Assembly: GCA_965230225.1 (NCBI GenBank)
Contig: CBDDKM010000005.1
Span: 310,001 to 374,000 of the forward strand
Length of the DNA stretch: 64,000 nt
DNA from: CALSMU01 sp965230225
Lineage (GTDB): Bacteria > Bacteroidota > Bacteroidia > Flavobacteriales_D > Parvicellaceae
Direction of reading: 5' to 3'
Made by a program: the position numbers and the translations under genes. Numbering within the stretch: the stretch's first letter is position 1; each line of letters begins with the position of its first letter. Under the pieces are notes generated by a model, which did not search any database, was not told where the DNA came from, and was given only the letters and a program-made list of their open reading frames with translations. This document shows, in pieces, positions 8,339 through 18,400 of this stretch.

Positions 8339-9330
8339 AGCTCAATTTGTTTAGTTGTGGAATTACCCTTTTCCTCATTTTTCATCTCATTAACCACTCG
8401 TTTGCCAAACTCATAATCTTCCTTGTTTTTTTGACTTGCTGCAGTACGAATCTCACTACTTGTCTTTCGTAGGGATCTAGAAAAAGGAAGACCTTTTTGA
8501 TCAACCAATATCACCTGCCAAATTTTCCACATCCCTTTATTTTTACTTTTCTGAACCAAATTTTGAAGTTCCATCTGATGTAAAACTGCAACAAGCTGTC
8601 GCCTTTTTCCTGGTTGAACTTCAATGCGTTGAACATGATCTTTAAAAAATTGAATCCAATGCCTTTTGTCAACAATTAGGTTAAATTTGGTTTCTAACAT
8701 TTCTCCGATTTGTTCAATTGTATATGACTTACCTGTCCATATTATATATTCATCAGGTGGAGGTAATTTTTTTGAGTTTTGTGAAGTTCCATTTTCTAAT
8801 TCCAAGGTGAATCGATAATCTTTGAATATTTCCCAATACTTAAGCTGATCTAACACTTGTTCGGGGCTTTCTCCTTGAATAATTGTATAAGTCCAAATGA
8901 ATTCTTCAAGAACCATGACTAACTGTTGAGCTTCTTCGAATGGTATTTTTTGCAACTGTGGCAGCATTACCTTTAAAAAGATGGTTCTTGAGGTTTTCCA
9001 ACCTAATTCAGTAAATTCATTTGCTTTACTTTTAGATACGTTTGCTAATGAATCCAATCGATACCTCTTTCCAAATTTCGAGGCTAAAGCACTGAAATTA
9101 ATTTTGGACACGTTTTCTCTGGTTATTGATTGTAAGTCCAACTCTTCATTGAGAAAGCATTCAATATCTTTCAGAAATTCTGCTAAGGATTTGAACTTTG
9201 TTGTTCCAAGAAATATCGAAAGTAATACCTCTTCCTTATTGTTAAGGTAAACTGGAACTTCAGATGCTACATCTGTAAGCATCACTGAGAGCAATTGTTC
9301 AAGATCGATATTTGATGGGGTTTGTTCCAT
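8335..9330 (-). CDS. Hypothetical protein paired with an LRAT-fold gene
   Basis: 331 residues, soluble, highly charged, no signal peptide. The first half is mostly alpha-helical (residues about 1-180). A central segment PPPDEYIIWTGKSYTIEQIG begins a second region with repeated basic helices (KRHWIQFFKDHVQRIEV, KRRQLVAVLHQMELQNLV). The WTG phrase recalls RteC-like proteins of Bacteroidota but the match is too weak to claim. A -7 element ends only eight bases before the ATG, so the transcript may be nearly leaderless. It overlaps the LRAT-fold gene by four bases, so both are translated together. Function unknown. Confidence 0.7.
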   Translation of the reverse strand: MEQTPSNIDLEQLLSVMLTDVASEVPVYLNNKEEVLLSIFLGTTKFKSLAEFLKDIECFLNEELDLQSITRENVSKINFSALASKFGKRYRLDSLANVSKSKANEFTELGWKTSRTIFLKVMLPQLQKIPFEEAQQLVMVLEEFIWTYTIIQGESPEQVLDQLKYWEIFKDYRFTLELENGTSQNSKKLPPPDEYIIWTGKSYTIEQIGEMLETKFNLIVDKRHWIQFFKDHVQRIEVQPGKRRQLVAVLHQMELQNLVQKSKNKGMWKIWQVILVDQKGLPFSRSLRKTSSEIRTAASQKNKEDYEFGKRVVNEMKNEEKGNSTTKQIEL

Positions 9331-9337
9331 TTGATAC

Positions 9338-9345
9338 CAAAGTTA
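9338..9345 (-). promoter_or_regulatory. -7 promoter element of the LRAT-fold unit
   Basis: CAAAGTTA on the plus strand reads TAACTTTG on the minus strand (TAnnTTTG). The start codon at 9330 would lie only a few bases after the expected transcription start. Confidence 0.5.
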
Positions 9346-9491
9346 ATAGGTAAGTAACTAAATATTAGAACGTTTGACCGGACAATTTGCGGACAATTCA
9401 AATTGTCCACTTTTAGGTTGATCGAATGTCGTGATGTTTACACTCTAAATCCGGGTAGAATTACCTCGGAGAAATTTGGGTGCAATAAAAA

Positions 9492-9516
9492 AAGACCCAT
9501 CAAAACGACAGGTCTT
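9492..9516 (-). terminator. Terminator downstream of the T9SS cargo gene
   Basis: AAGACC and GGTCTT pair across a 13-base loop. On the minus strand the stem is followed by seven T, matching the end of the gene at 9551. Confidence 0.75.
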
Positions 9517-9550
9517 CTTTATCAGTAAAAACAGTTTTGGGTTGTTTTAC

Positions 9551-10489
9551 TTATTGCTTTATCAATTGAGATTGTCCAATTACTTCATTGTCTGATAGTA
9601 CAAATACCTGATAGGTTCCAGGTGGGAGATCCTTGTCTATTTCGATGTAATCGGTGTGGGTGTATTCTTTTTCGAAAACGGCTGTTCCAAGGATGTTAAC
9701 CATTTTAACCGTAATGGAAGGTTGGATGGTTTCCAGTTCTAAATGGATGCTCTCACTAGCCGGGTTAGGGAATAGTTTAGAAATAACGTTGTATTCTTCA
9801 ATAGAAGCACATATACCTGAATTATCTATGTAGAAATTGTCCAGCATCCAACCATCTCCGGTGTAATTGGTGGAAGAATCGCTGTAGAAAGTAAATTTGA
9901 TTAGGTAATCCTGATTGGCTTTAAGGGCCATACATCCAAATTGGATAGTAGAATGTGCCCACCCGGTACTGCTTCCCTGAAATGCCGGTTTCCCGTTGGG
10001 TAAGGTGTCGTTCATACCTGGCCAATCTCCGGTTGGTTCGAAGAAATACACAGATGCCCATCCATCGTTTTGAGAATCATCAAAAATGGTGTCCATGGTT
10101 CCGTCAATGGTAAGTCCCTGGTATAGTGCAACCCAGTTATGACCTCCATCTAAGCTTACTTCAACAATACCTCCGGCATGACTTGTTTCGGTATCGTATC
10201 GGTGATAAAATTCTACGTATGGGTTAACACCTCCCAGTTCAAATTCAACAAAGAAACTGGCATTAGCAGAGTCGGGGTAGGGAGAAACTGTATCGGTTAC
10301 AATAGCATTGGGGATGCTGTAAGCCGAATCAAAAATTGTTTTTTGAGGAGTCCCAATGTGCCAAAGGCTGTCTGCAGCAGTGGAATCTAACCAGATGCGT
10401 GTTGGAGTGGTCTCAAAATTTTCTGTGTAATTCTGTGCAATCGAAAAGTTGATTGCGAACAAGAATAAAATTGGGGATAGTATTTTCAT
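9551..10489 (-). CDS. Secreted protein with T9SS type A sorting domain
   Basis: 312 residues. A Sec signal peptide (MKILSPILFLFAINFSIAQ) is followed by a beta-rich body that includes GGIVEVSLDGGHNWVAL and GDGWMLDNFYIDN, phrases typical of MAM/jelly-roll-like domains in secreted Bacteroidota proteins. The last about 80 residues (LFPNPASESIHLELE ... GTYQVFVLSDNEVIGQSQLIKQ) form a type A T9SS C-terminal domain, so the protein should cross the outer membrane through the type IX machinery. Its ligand or enzymatic activity is not apparent. It has its own terminator. Confidence 0.85.
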   Translation of the reverse strand: MKILSPILFLFAINFSIAQNYTENFETTPTRIWLDSTAADSLWHIGTPQKTIFDSAYSIPNAIVTDTVSPYPDSANASFFVEFELGGVNPYVEFYHRYDTETSHAGGIVEVSLDGGHNWVALYQGLTIDGTMDTIFDDSQNDGWASVYFFEPTGDWPGMNDTLPNGKPAFQGSSTGWAHSTIQFGCMALKANQDYLIKFTFYSDSSTNYTGDGWMLDNFYIDNSGICASIEEYNVISKLFPNPASESIHLELETIQPSITVKMVNILGTAVFEKEYTHTDYIEIDKDLPPGTYQVFVLSDNEVIGQSQLIKQ

Positions 10490-10545
10490 AATATTGGTCT
10501 TTACCTGAAAACACTTTTACCCAGTTGAGGTTGCTTGGTAAATTG

Positions 10546-11313
10546 TTAAAAATCCATGTATTCTGCTCCAATGTCAGAATCGCCACCACGGATGAATTTC
10601 CATCTGTCTTTCCCTGTTTTTCCTGCCCAGTGGTTTAGAAGGTCGTTCATGTTACCTTCCATAGTAGAACGTAGGTTAGAGGCCAGTGCTGAGCTACCAG
10701 AACCAGTGGTATAAATAAGATCTGGAGTTTCTGCTTCTACATGGGTACAGGCTACAATTTCCATGTTAATCATGTCGATAACCCAAAACCAGGCACTACA
10801 AGCACTTTTATCTACAATTTCGTCGCCATCAATTTCTCCTGAGTGGTAGTAATCTACTCTGGTAACACCGATGTACTTAAAGTTTTCGTATTTGTCCATT
10901 AATTTACCGTGTAGTGGGGTATACATTTTATGGTCTTTCAATGGTTCAGCTTCTAAGCCATCCCAATCTCCTGATGATAACCAGGCACCTCCTTCGTCTT
11001 TTACTGCTTCCAAATCTTCAGCTCCGGTAGCTAACGACATAAGGTGAGGGTGTTCTAATGTATATAATCGAACTATCAATGTGTTTACGAACTTACCTAT
11101 TTCAGGTAGACTTCCTTTTTGCGGGGTAATTTCCTGTTCTTCTCCTTCTGCGGGTAAGAGGTCAGCAACTTGTTTTAGCTTAATTCTTACTGAGTCCATT
11201 CTAGTTTGCATCTCTGGCGATACCTCTGTTGGTTCTTCAGGGATGTCCGGTCCTGCACAGGCAGCTAATACAATGATGGCTAATAGGAATAGGTAGTTGT
11301 TAATGAATTTCAT
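10546..11313 (-). CDS. Predicted lipoprotein, unknown function
   Basis: 255 residues. The N-terminus MKFINNYLFLLAIIVLAAC ends in a lipobox (LAAC, Cys19), so the protein is expected to be acylated and membrane anchored. The mature part is acidic; residues about 120-230 look like a compact alpha/beta domain (YIGVTRVDYYHSGEIDGDE, ACSAWFWVIDMINMEIVACTHVEA). I do not recognise a family. It lies 56 bases before the T9SS cargo gene on the same strand and may share its transcript. Confidence 0.75.
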   Translation of the reverse strand: MKFINNYLFLLAIIVLAACAGPDIPEEPTEVSPEMQTRMDSVRIKLKQVADLLPAEGEEQEITPQKGSLPEIGKFVNTLIVRLYTLEHPHLMSLATGAEDLEAVKDEGGAWLSSGDWDGLEAEPLKDHKMYTPLHGKLMDKYENFKYIGVTRVDYYHSGEIDGDEIVDKSACSAWFWVIDMINMEIVACTHVEAETPDLIYTTGSGSSALASNLRSTMEGNMNDLLNHWAGKTGKDRWKFIRGGDSDIGAEYMDF

Positions 11314-11557
11314 GTTCGATCTAATATTTGCTACAAGGTAGTAATCACAACAGTGAAGAGCAAATTCGAATTCTTAAAACTGAGAGTTAGGTTGGTATTG
11401 TTATTATTTGGTGCTACGCACCGGTATTATGTACGATGTATTAGGTATGATGTGGTGTTGTAGGCTCGGGGTTCTCTCTCTATACTCGTACTCTATGCTC
11501 ATTGATCTTTTCTTAAATTTACAGACAACCTCGATAAGTAGAAGAGGTTTAAATAGT

Positions 11558-12217
11558 ATGAGATGTATCCCTGTAATACTCCTTTTGTTAATTGTTGGTT
11601 GTAAAAAGGAAGAACCTGTGCAAACTGGTACAGGTCCTTATTATCATGAGACTTGTTGGAAGAGTATTGGGATGTATGGACACTTGAAAGATTCATTTAC
11701 CAACGAAGAAATTACAGGACTAGGGATTTGGAATTACCATCCATGGCATGCTGTAAGAATAAGTGATTCTACGGGTCATGTGGTGGACTACTATAATTGG
11801 GAGCCTTGTGGGAAATATCCTATTCATAAAGGAGACTATACTTGGGTGGAAGTGTATAAAGATCAACCTTATTGGGGGAAGTGGCAAGTAGGGTTGTTAA
11901 ATAAAGAGGATGGAGATACCGTTAATTATGTTCAATACCTGAGTAAATCCAGTATTATCGAATTAACAGTGATAGACCTTACAGCTAACGGGCAGTCAGG
12001 AAGAATTTTGGATTTTGGAATGGAGGATAACACATGGAATTATAATGGGAGCTTCATCGATTTTAATACAGGAATAGATACTATTATTTATCGATATGCC
12101 ATTCCGTATCAAAATAAGTATTTGGCAATAGGTCAGGGTAATACCATCTTTCAGGATACAGCAATTTATATACCTCCTCAGGATACAGTAAAAGTTACTT
12201 TTGAGTTGGAGGATTGA
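11558..12217 (+). CDS. Predicted lipoprotein, unknown function
   Basis: Translation most likely begins at the ATG at 11558 (MRCIPVILLLLIVGC), because this gives a short signal peptide with a lipobox (IVGC). The longer frame upstream has no sensible N-terminus. The 219-residue product has several Trp and Tyr residues and acidic patches (GIWNYHPWHAVRI, WGKWQVGLLNKEDGDT) and ends in a beta-rich segment. No family recognised. It is flanked on both sides by non-coding sequence sharing a short repeat (see findings). Confidence 0.7.
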   Translation: MRCIPVILLLLIVGCKKEEPVQTGTGPYYHETCWKSIGMYGHLKDSFTNEEITGLGIWNYHPWHAVRISDSTGHVVDYYNWEPCGKYPIHKGDYTWVEVYKDQPYWGKWQVGLLNKEDGDTVNYVQYLSKSSIIELTVIDLTANGQSGRILDFGMEDNTWNYNGSFIDFNTGIDTIIYRYAIPYQNKYLAIGQGNTIFQDTAIYIPPQDTVKVTFELED

Positions 12218-12545
12218 TGTGTTGTGCTCGGTTACTGTGGACTCAAGGCTTATATTATGTGCTCATTGCTCTATACTCGCACTCCAGGCTCTACCACCTC
12301 TGGATTCCAGATGTCCGCTTCGCTTCCTCTGGAATGAGGGGGTGCCGGACTTCCATGATGATTGGGGTTATATGGGAAGATGAGCTTAAAGGAACGATGC
12401 TCAAGTTGCTGAGCTAGAAAGAAACTATTTGTCTATTCAATTATTATACTGTTCGTAATCTATACTCGTTCAATCGTTGTTCGTTTATCCAGATTAATTT
12501 AATTCTTCAGAGTCTCTCGTCTTTTATCTTAAAATCTTTTGTCTC
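12218..12545. other. Intergenic region with repeat-like sequence
   Basis: About 330 bases without a credible gene. It contains TCTATACTCGCACTC-type sequence (about 12270-12300) that resembles the segment upstream of the neighbouring lipoprotein (about 11476-11500), and again TCTATACTCGTTC near 12460. Two short overlapping frames here have no homologue that I recognise and are treated as chance. Confidence 0.5.
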
Positions 12546-14057
12546 TCATGCCACATACTTCTCCAGTACTTGTCCTAATGCAATTTTGCTTATTGGTTTT
12601 TCGCGGAGTTCCAGGATGCCAGCTTTGAGGCTTAGTTCTTCAATTTCTCGGTTGATAAGAGCGGTGAGTCCTATGAGTGGGATGTTAACACCCATTTCTC
12701 GGAGTTTTTCGCCTAGTACATAACCATCCATTACAGGCATGTTGATGTCGGTAAAGATGATGTCCGGGTTGGCGTCATTCAGTTGGTCCAATGCTTCCTG
12801 TCCGTTTTCGGCAATGGAAACATTTAGCCCTTCCGATTCGAATACGGTTTTCATTAAGGTTTGCATAATCAGGTTGTCTTCTACTACCATTACGTTGGTG
12901 TTTCCTTCCACATGATTAATCCTTATTGGTTTTACCACTTCTTTATGGCTAACCGGAATTTTGAAGGTAAAGCAAGTTCCTTCTCCAACTTTGCTTTCTG
13001 CATAAATATCTCCTTTGTGTCCTTCTATGATTTTCTTAACAATAGCCAGTCCTAATCCGGTGCTTTTTTCTCCAGCGGTGGATTTTACCGAAAGAGTGGC
13101 AAATGGCACGAATAGCTTATGAATTTCGCTGGTTGGAATGCCTTGTCCCTGATCCTGAACTCTAACTATTAATTGATGATCCAGAATAAATGCTTCCAGG
13201 GTAATTTCTGTGCCTTTGTTGGAGAACTTTATGGCATTACTGATTAAGTTATTGAGTACTTGTGTGATCTTAGATGGGTCGATGGCCATGTTTAATCCAC
13301 TTAACTCAATTTCCTGTTTGATAGTAATGTTCTTTTTATTGGCAAAAAGTTGATTGATTTTAACAATGTTGTCGAGTAGCTCAGTAATATCCGTTTCCCT
13401 TAAACGGGGCTGGAAATCGTTGGCTTCAATCTTGGTAAAGTCCAATAATTCATCTGCTAAATTCTGGATGAAAATGGAAGAGGTATAAATGGTTTCCAGA
13501 TTACTTTTCAGTTCCTTGTAATCTATCTCATCTTTTGTTTTGTCCATTAAGTCTCTGGAGTAGTATTCGATAATGCTCAACGGGTTTCGAATGTCATGTG
13601 CTGCCATTCCCAAAAACTTGTTTTTCTGGATGTTCAATTCTTCTAATTGTTGATTTTGAAGTTCCAGTTGTTTTCGCTGTCGGTAGAGGGTAATGAAGGT
13701 GTCTACCTTAGAGGAAACAATTTTAGGGTCGAGCGGCTTAAAGATGTAATCCACAGCTCCTTCGGAGTACCCCTGATGAACATATTTTTCTTCTTTACTA
13801 ATGGCCGTAAGGAAAATAACCGGTACATGCTTGGTACGTTTGTTCATGCGGAGCAAACTAACCAATTCAAACCCGTCCATGCCGGGCATTTGAACATCAG
13901 ATAGGATGATGGCAAAATCGTGTAACCTGGCCAATTTTAAGGCATCGTTTCCGTTGCTCGCGGAAATGATTTCCCGATCATCCTGTTTTAGAATTTCTTC
14001 CAGTACAAAGAGATTCTCAGGAAGGTCATCTATGATAAGTACTTTAGCTTTTTCCAT
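12546..14057 (-). CDS. Hybrid signalling protein: receiver, histidine kinase, receiver
   Basis: The ATG at 14057 (MEKAKVLIIDDLPENL) is chosen over an upstream TTG. About 503 residues in this order: N-terminal receiver (residues about 1-125, phospho-acceptor Asp in IILSDVQMPGMDGFELV); linker helix; HisKA with the acceptor His in GMAAHDIRNPLSI (about residue 153); HATPase with GLGLAIVKKI (about 260-375); C-terminal receiver (IIFTDINMPVMDGYVL). There is no membrane segment, so it is cytoplasmic. It is the last gene of a four-gene operon with CheB, CheR and a large hybrid kinase, overlapping cheB by 14 bases. It probably takes its phosphate from the large kinase. Confidence 0.9.
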   Translation of the reverse strand: MEKAKVLIIDDLPENLFVLEEILKQDDREIISASNGNDALKLARLHDFAIILSDVQMPGMDGFELVSLLRMNKRTKHVPVIFLTAISKEEKYVHQGYSEGAVDYIFKPLDPKIVSSKVDTFITLYRQRKQLELQNQQLEELNIQKNKFLGMAAHDIRNPLSIIEYYSRDLMDKTKDEIDYKELKSNLETIYTSSIFIQNLADELLDFTKIEANDFQPRLRETDITELLDNIVKINQLFANKKNITIKQEIELSGLNMAIDPSKITQVLNNLISNAIKFSNKGTEITLEAFILDHQLIVRVQDQGQGIPTSEIHKLFVPFATLSVKSTAGEKSTGLGLAIVKKIIEGHKGDIYAESKVGEGTCFTFKIPVSHKEVVKPIRINHVEGNTNVMVVEDNLIMQTLMKTVFESEGLNVSIAENGQEALDQLNDANPDIIFTDINMPVMDGYVLGEKLREMGVNIPLIGLTALINREIEELSLKAGILELREKPISKIALGQVLEKYVA

Positions 14058-14613
14058 ATAGCTCAATTTTTAGTGCGTGGTATAACGAATCGTTATATAG
14101 TTGTATCTTTTCTTTTTCTACTACAGCTAATGCTGCTTTTGGCATTTTAGGGTAGGCAGCATTTTCAGGATTTTGAATAATAATTTTTCCTCCTCTTTTG
14201 GCTACGTATTTTATTCCTCTCGCTCCATCCTGGTTACTCCCCGAAGCAATAACTGCTACCAGTTGGTGGTGGAGTATATGCGAAAATGACTCTAAAGAAA
14301 TGTTAGCTGCTGGTCTGCAGTACAGCTCTTTTTCGCCAAATTCTAACTCACATTCCAGGTTCTGGTTCAACAAACAGTGATATCCTCCCGGAACCACAAA
14401 TATTTCCCCAACCTTGAGCCGCGTTAAATGCTCAATGCCTGTAACCGATATTTTAGTTACCGCTCTTAGGTTTTCCACCAGGTAGTCGGTTATGTTATTT
14501 TTTCGGTGTAATAAGATCACAATGGCTGCATCAAACCCCTGTTCCAGTTGTTTGATTAAAGAAGTAAACTCTTCTATTGCCCCAGCCGATCCACAACACA
14601 ATATTACCTTCAT
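14044..14613 (-). CDS. CheB-type protein-glutamate methylesterase without receiver domain
   Basis: Start chosen at the ATG at 14613 (MKVILCCGSAGAIEEF), giving 189 residues that consist only of the CheB catalytic domain. The catalytic triad is visible as Ser9 (CGSAGA), His36 (LLHRKNN) and Asp129 (SGSNQDGARG). The usual N-terminal receiver that controls CheB is missing. It lies between cheR and the REC-kinase-REC gene. In Bacteroidota such CheB-CheR-hybrid kinase sets are common and are not part of flagellar chemotaxis; they may modify or regulate the PAS/coiled-coil kinase. The link is inferred from context. Confidence 0.9.
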   Translation of the reverse strand: MKVILCCGSAGAIEEFTSLIKQLEQGFDAAIVILLHRKNNITDYLVENLRAVTKISVTGIEHLTRLKVGEIFVVPGGYHCLLNQNLECELEFGEKELYCRPAANISLESFSHILHHQLVAVIASGSNQDGARGIKYVAKRGGKIIIQNPENAAYPKMPKAALAVVEKEKIQLYNDSLYHALKIELYGKS

Positions 14614-14614
14614 C

Positions 14615-15442
14615 CTAGTGGAGTTTTTTATATATCCTATAACCGCTGTGTACGGTTTCAAGTTGTTTCATTAGTGCTTTGTCCTTAATAGATTCTTTAT
14701 TGCCCAATACCAGGTATCCATACGGACTTAAACTATCTATCAGTAGTTTAATTACCGCATTTTGCTGCTCTTCATTAAAGTAGATGAGCACATTTCTGCA
14801 AAAGATCAATTGAAACTCATTAAAGGAGTTTCCATTGATGAGGTCGAACCTCGAAAACACTACATTTTTCTTTAATGAGGACTTTAACTTAGCCTTGTGA
14901 TAATTTGCTGTATAATAGTCTGAAAAGGGGTTGACTCCACCGGATTTAACGTAATTGTCGGTGTAGAGTTTCATGTCCTTTAAGTTGTAAATGCCATCTT
15001 GTGCAGTTTGTAATACTTCCGAGTTAATGTCGGTGGCGTACTGTATGCTTTTCTTTAGCATATTGGCCTCATTTAGCAGTGTAGCTACAGAATAAACTTC
15101 CTCTCCCGATGAACAGGCTGCGTGCCAAATCTTGATTTGAGGGTAAGTGTCTAATCTAGGAAATACCTGATCGTATACGAATCGAAATACTTCAGGGTCT
15201 CGAAACATCTCAGTGGTGTTCACTGTAATTTCGTTGAGAATATTCACAGCATCTACGTCGTCATTTACCAACCTAAACTTAAGTTGAGCATAAGAGGTGC
15301 ATTCTAAAATCCGCATGAGGCGTAATATTCTTCTTCTCAGTGAGGCTCTGCTGTATCCATTAAAATTATGATGATACAGGTTGTCGAAAAGTGTTATGAA
15401 CTCTTCTACCTCCGGCTCGCTTATTTCTTCTAATTCTATCAT
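14615..15442 (-). CDS. CheR-type SAM-dependent methyltransferase
   Basis: The ATG at 15442 (MIELEEISEPEVEEF) overlaps the stop of the large kinase gene by four bases (ATGA), which supports it over the upstream TTG. About 275 residues: N-terminal helical CheR domain (residues about 1-75, SRASLRRRILRLM) and C-terminal Rossmann methyltransferase with the SAM loop IWHAACSSGEEVYSVA and later FCRNVLIYFNEE, both diagnostic for CheR. It would methylate glutamates on a receptor or coiled-coil partner, opposed by the adjacent CheB. No methyl-accepting protein is encoded in the window. Confidence 0.92.
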   Translation of the reverse strand: MIELEEISEPEVEEFITLFDNLYHHNFNGYSRASLRRRILRLMRILECTSYAQLKFRLVNDDVDAVNILNEITVNTTEMFRDPEVFRFVYDQVFPRLDTYPQIKIWHAACSSGEEVYSVATLLNEANMLKKSIQYATDINSEVLQTAQDGIYNLKDMKLYTDNYVKSGGVNPFSDYYTANYHKAKLKSSLKKNVVFSRFDLINGNSFNEFQLIFCRNVLIYFNEEQQNAVIKLLIDSLSPYGYLVLGNKESIKDKALMKQLETVHSGYRIYKKLH

Positions 15443-18400
15443 TTGTATAGCCAAACTCTAAGTAGTGAAAGTAATTGTTCAACGTCCAGCGGTTTCGTGA
15501 GGTAGTCACTAACTCCAGCTTCCAGGCATTTTTCACGGTCACCCTTCATGGCTTTTGCTGTAAGGGCGATGATCGGTAGTTTGTCGAACCCTAGTTTTCT
15601 GATTTCTCTGGTGGCTTCATATCCATCCATTACAGGCATCATAATGTCCATTAGCACGGCGTCAAAATGGTTGTCGGAATTGCTCATTTCATCTACTGCT
15701 TCCTGTCCGTTAGAGGCTACCACAATCTCAACTCCCTCATTGTCTAAAATGGTCTCCAGGGCATAGATGTTTCTCATGTCGTCGTCTACCACCAGCATTC
15801 GCTTGCCGGAAAGAATATTGTTCTCTTCAAAATTCTTGATCTTCATTTTCTGAAGAGAATATTCGGAACCGTTTTTCAAAGAGTGCACAAACAACTCTGT
15901 TTCTTCCAGTAGCCGCTCCATTGACTTTTGCGATTTAAGAACTACCGATGCATTTTTCTCTTTGTTAATAATTTTAAGGTCTTTTTGGGACAACTCCTCT
16001 GCGGTGAAAACAATTACCGGCATGTTGGAGTGAGCTTCTTTTACCTTTTTAAATACTTCCATTCCATCCATATCGGGTAATCCAAGGTCCAGAATAACCA
16101 GATCAGGATTTTGTGTTTCCATGAGTTCCAACCCTTCTGTACCATTGTTGGCTTCATGTACCTCTATTCCTTTTGCTCTAAGGGTTTTGGTAACCAATTC
16201 ACACACTTGAGGATTGTCTTCTATGAATACAATGTTCTTTGGTTGATTTTTAGTGATGTTGGCCGAAATGCTGTTGAAGGTATTTTCCAGTGCATCTGGA
16301 TCAATAGGCTTTACAAGGTATTCTACCGCTCCCAATTCCAGCCCGAGCTTTTTCTTGTCCATTCCGGACATGATGTGAACCGGAATATCGGCAAATTGAC
16401 TTGTTTTAAGTTTCTTTAGTACGGTCCAACCATCCATAACCGGTAATTGCATATCCAGTATTATGGCATTAGGCTGGTAGGATTTAACATGTTTTAATGC
16501 CAGGTCTCCCTGATCTGTAACTAACCCTTTAAATCCTTGTTCTCTTGCCATGTCCAATAGCACCTTAGCAAAGCTCAAATCATCTTCCACAATTAGTAGT
16601 ACCTGATCTCCCGGTTCGATGTTTTCTCGATCGTCGGCAATTACTCCTTCCAGATGGCTGGATTCCCAATCTAAAAAGTCGTCATTGTCTTCTTCTACCG
16701 TAGGGTGAATTCCATTGACTCCATTTATCCCGTTTACACCATTTAGTTTATGGTTTCCGTTAACTTGAGGTTTATTCTCCTGTTGATTCAACGGAAGGTA
16801 AACCGAGAAGCAGGAGCCTTTGCCCACTTCGCTTTCTACAATTAATTCTCCTCCTAACAGGTGTGCTAATTCTCTTGAGATACTTAACCCTAACCCGGTT
16901 CCTCCATATTTACGATGAGTAGAGCCATCGGCTTGTTTAAAGGCCTGGAAAATGATTTTTAACTTATCTTCTGGAATGCCAATTCCAGAGTCTGTTACCG
17001 AAATTTTTAGCAGTTTTTCATGTTTAATTAGGGTAGAGGAAGTAAGCTTATTGTTCGGGGAAGCAGCTTCGAATGCGAGGCTAATTTTACCATGTTTATC
17101 GGTAAATTTAATAGCATTACTCAATAAGTTTTTGATGATTTGATTGAGTCGCTGTTTATCGGTGCTGAAAACTGAAGGTAGCTCATCATCTATGTGTAGA
17201 GTGAGGTCAATTTCTTTATTCACTGCTAATCCTTTAATGTTATTGATGTTTTCGTTGGCAACGGTTTCCATTTTGTGTTTTTGAACTTCCAGTTCAATTT
17301 TTCCGGATTCTACTTTCGCCAGGTCCAGTACTTCGTTGATGAGGTTTAACAAATCTGAACCGGAACTGTTGATCACCTTAGCATATTCAATTTGCTTCTC
17401 GCTCATGTTTTGCTCCTTGTTTTCGCGAAGGAACTTAGAGAGAATAAGAATACTGTTTAAAGGAGTTCTAAGCTCGTGCGACATGTTTGCCAGAAATTCG
17501 GATTTATACTTGTCGCTTTCTTCAATTTCTGCTGCTTTAATTTCCAATGCTTGTCTAGCCTGTTCAAGAGCCTGGTTTTGCTCAGAAATACTCTGGTTTT
17601 GCTCTTCCAGTAAGCTGGCTTTTTCTTCTAATTCAGCATTAGTTGCTGCCAATTCTTCTTGTTGAACTCTTAATTTTTCTTCGGAGTTTTTAAGCTTATC
17701 TGCTTGTAGTTGGAGTTCTTCGTTAGAAATCCTCAACTCTTCCTCTTGTGCTTCCAGTTTTTCGTTCTGTTCGTTTAACTGAAGCATGAAGGTTTTTTGA
17801 GCGGTAATGTCTACAGCTATTTTTAAAATCTTATATGGTTTTTGGTCCAATCCTAAAATAGGGTTGTAGGATCCCTGAATCCAGATGTCATTTCCTTGTT
17901 TGTCAAAACGATGGAACTCACCTTGCGTAAAAGCTCCTTTTTGTAGGTCTTTCCAGAAATCTGCATACTCTTTGGATGCTTTGTACTCGTCGCTAACAAA
18001 TATGCTGTGATGAACCCCAACAATTTCGTCCAGTTCGTATCCCATTAACTCTAAAAATAGATCGTTTGCGAAGAGGATATTCCCCTTCATGTCGAATTCA
18101 ATGGAGGCATTGGAACGGTTAATGGCTTGCATTTGGTTGTTAATTTCAACTCCCAGTTCTTCCGTTTTTATTTGTTGCTTCTTTTGATCCGTAACATCAA
18201 CAGCTACTTTTAGTACTTTGTATGGCTTGCCATCCACACTTAAAATGGGGTTGTAGGAACCTTGTATGAAGACTTCTTCACCAGCTTTGTTGTGCCTTTT
18301 GAACTCGCCTTGTTTGAACTCTCCAGTGCCAAGTTCTTTCCAGAAGTTCTTGTACTCAGATGATTCGCGGTATTCCGGTTCAACAAATATTCCATGATGT

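Noticed and set aside
12201..12417. Two short plus-strand frames after the lipoprotein gene
   Set aside because: Overlap each other in different frames, unusual composition, no domain; sequence looks like non-coding repeat.
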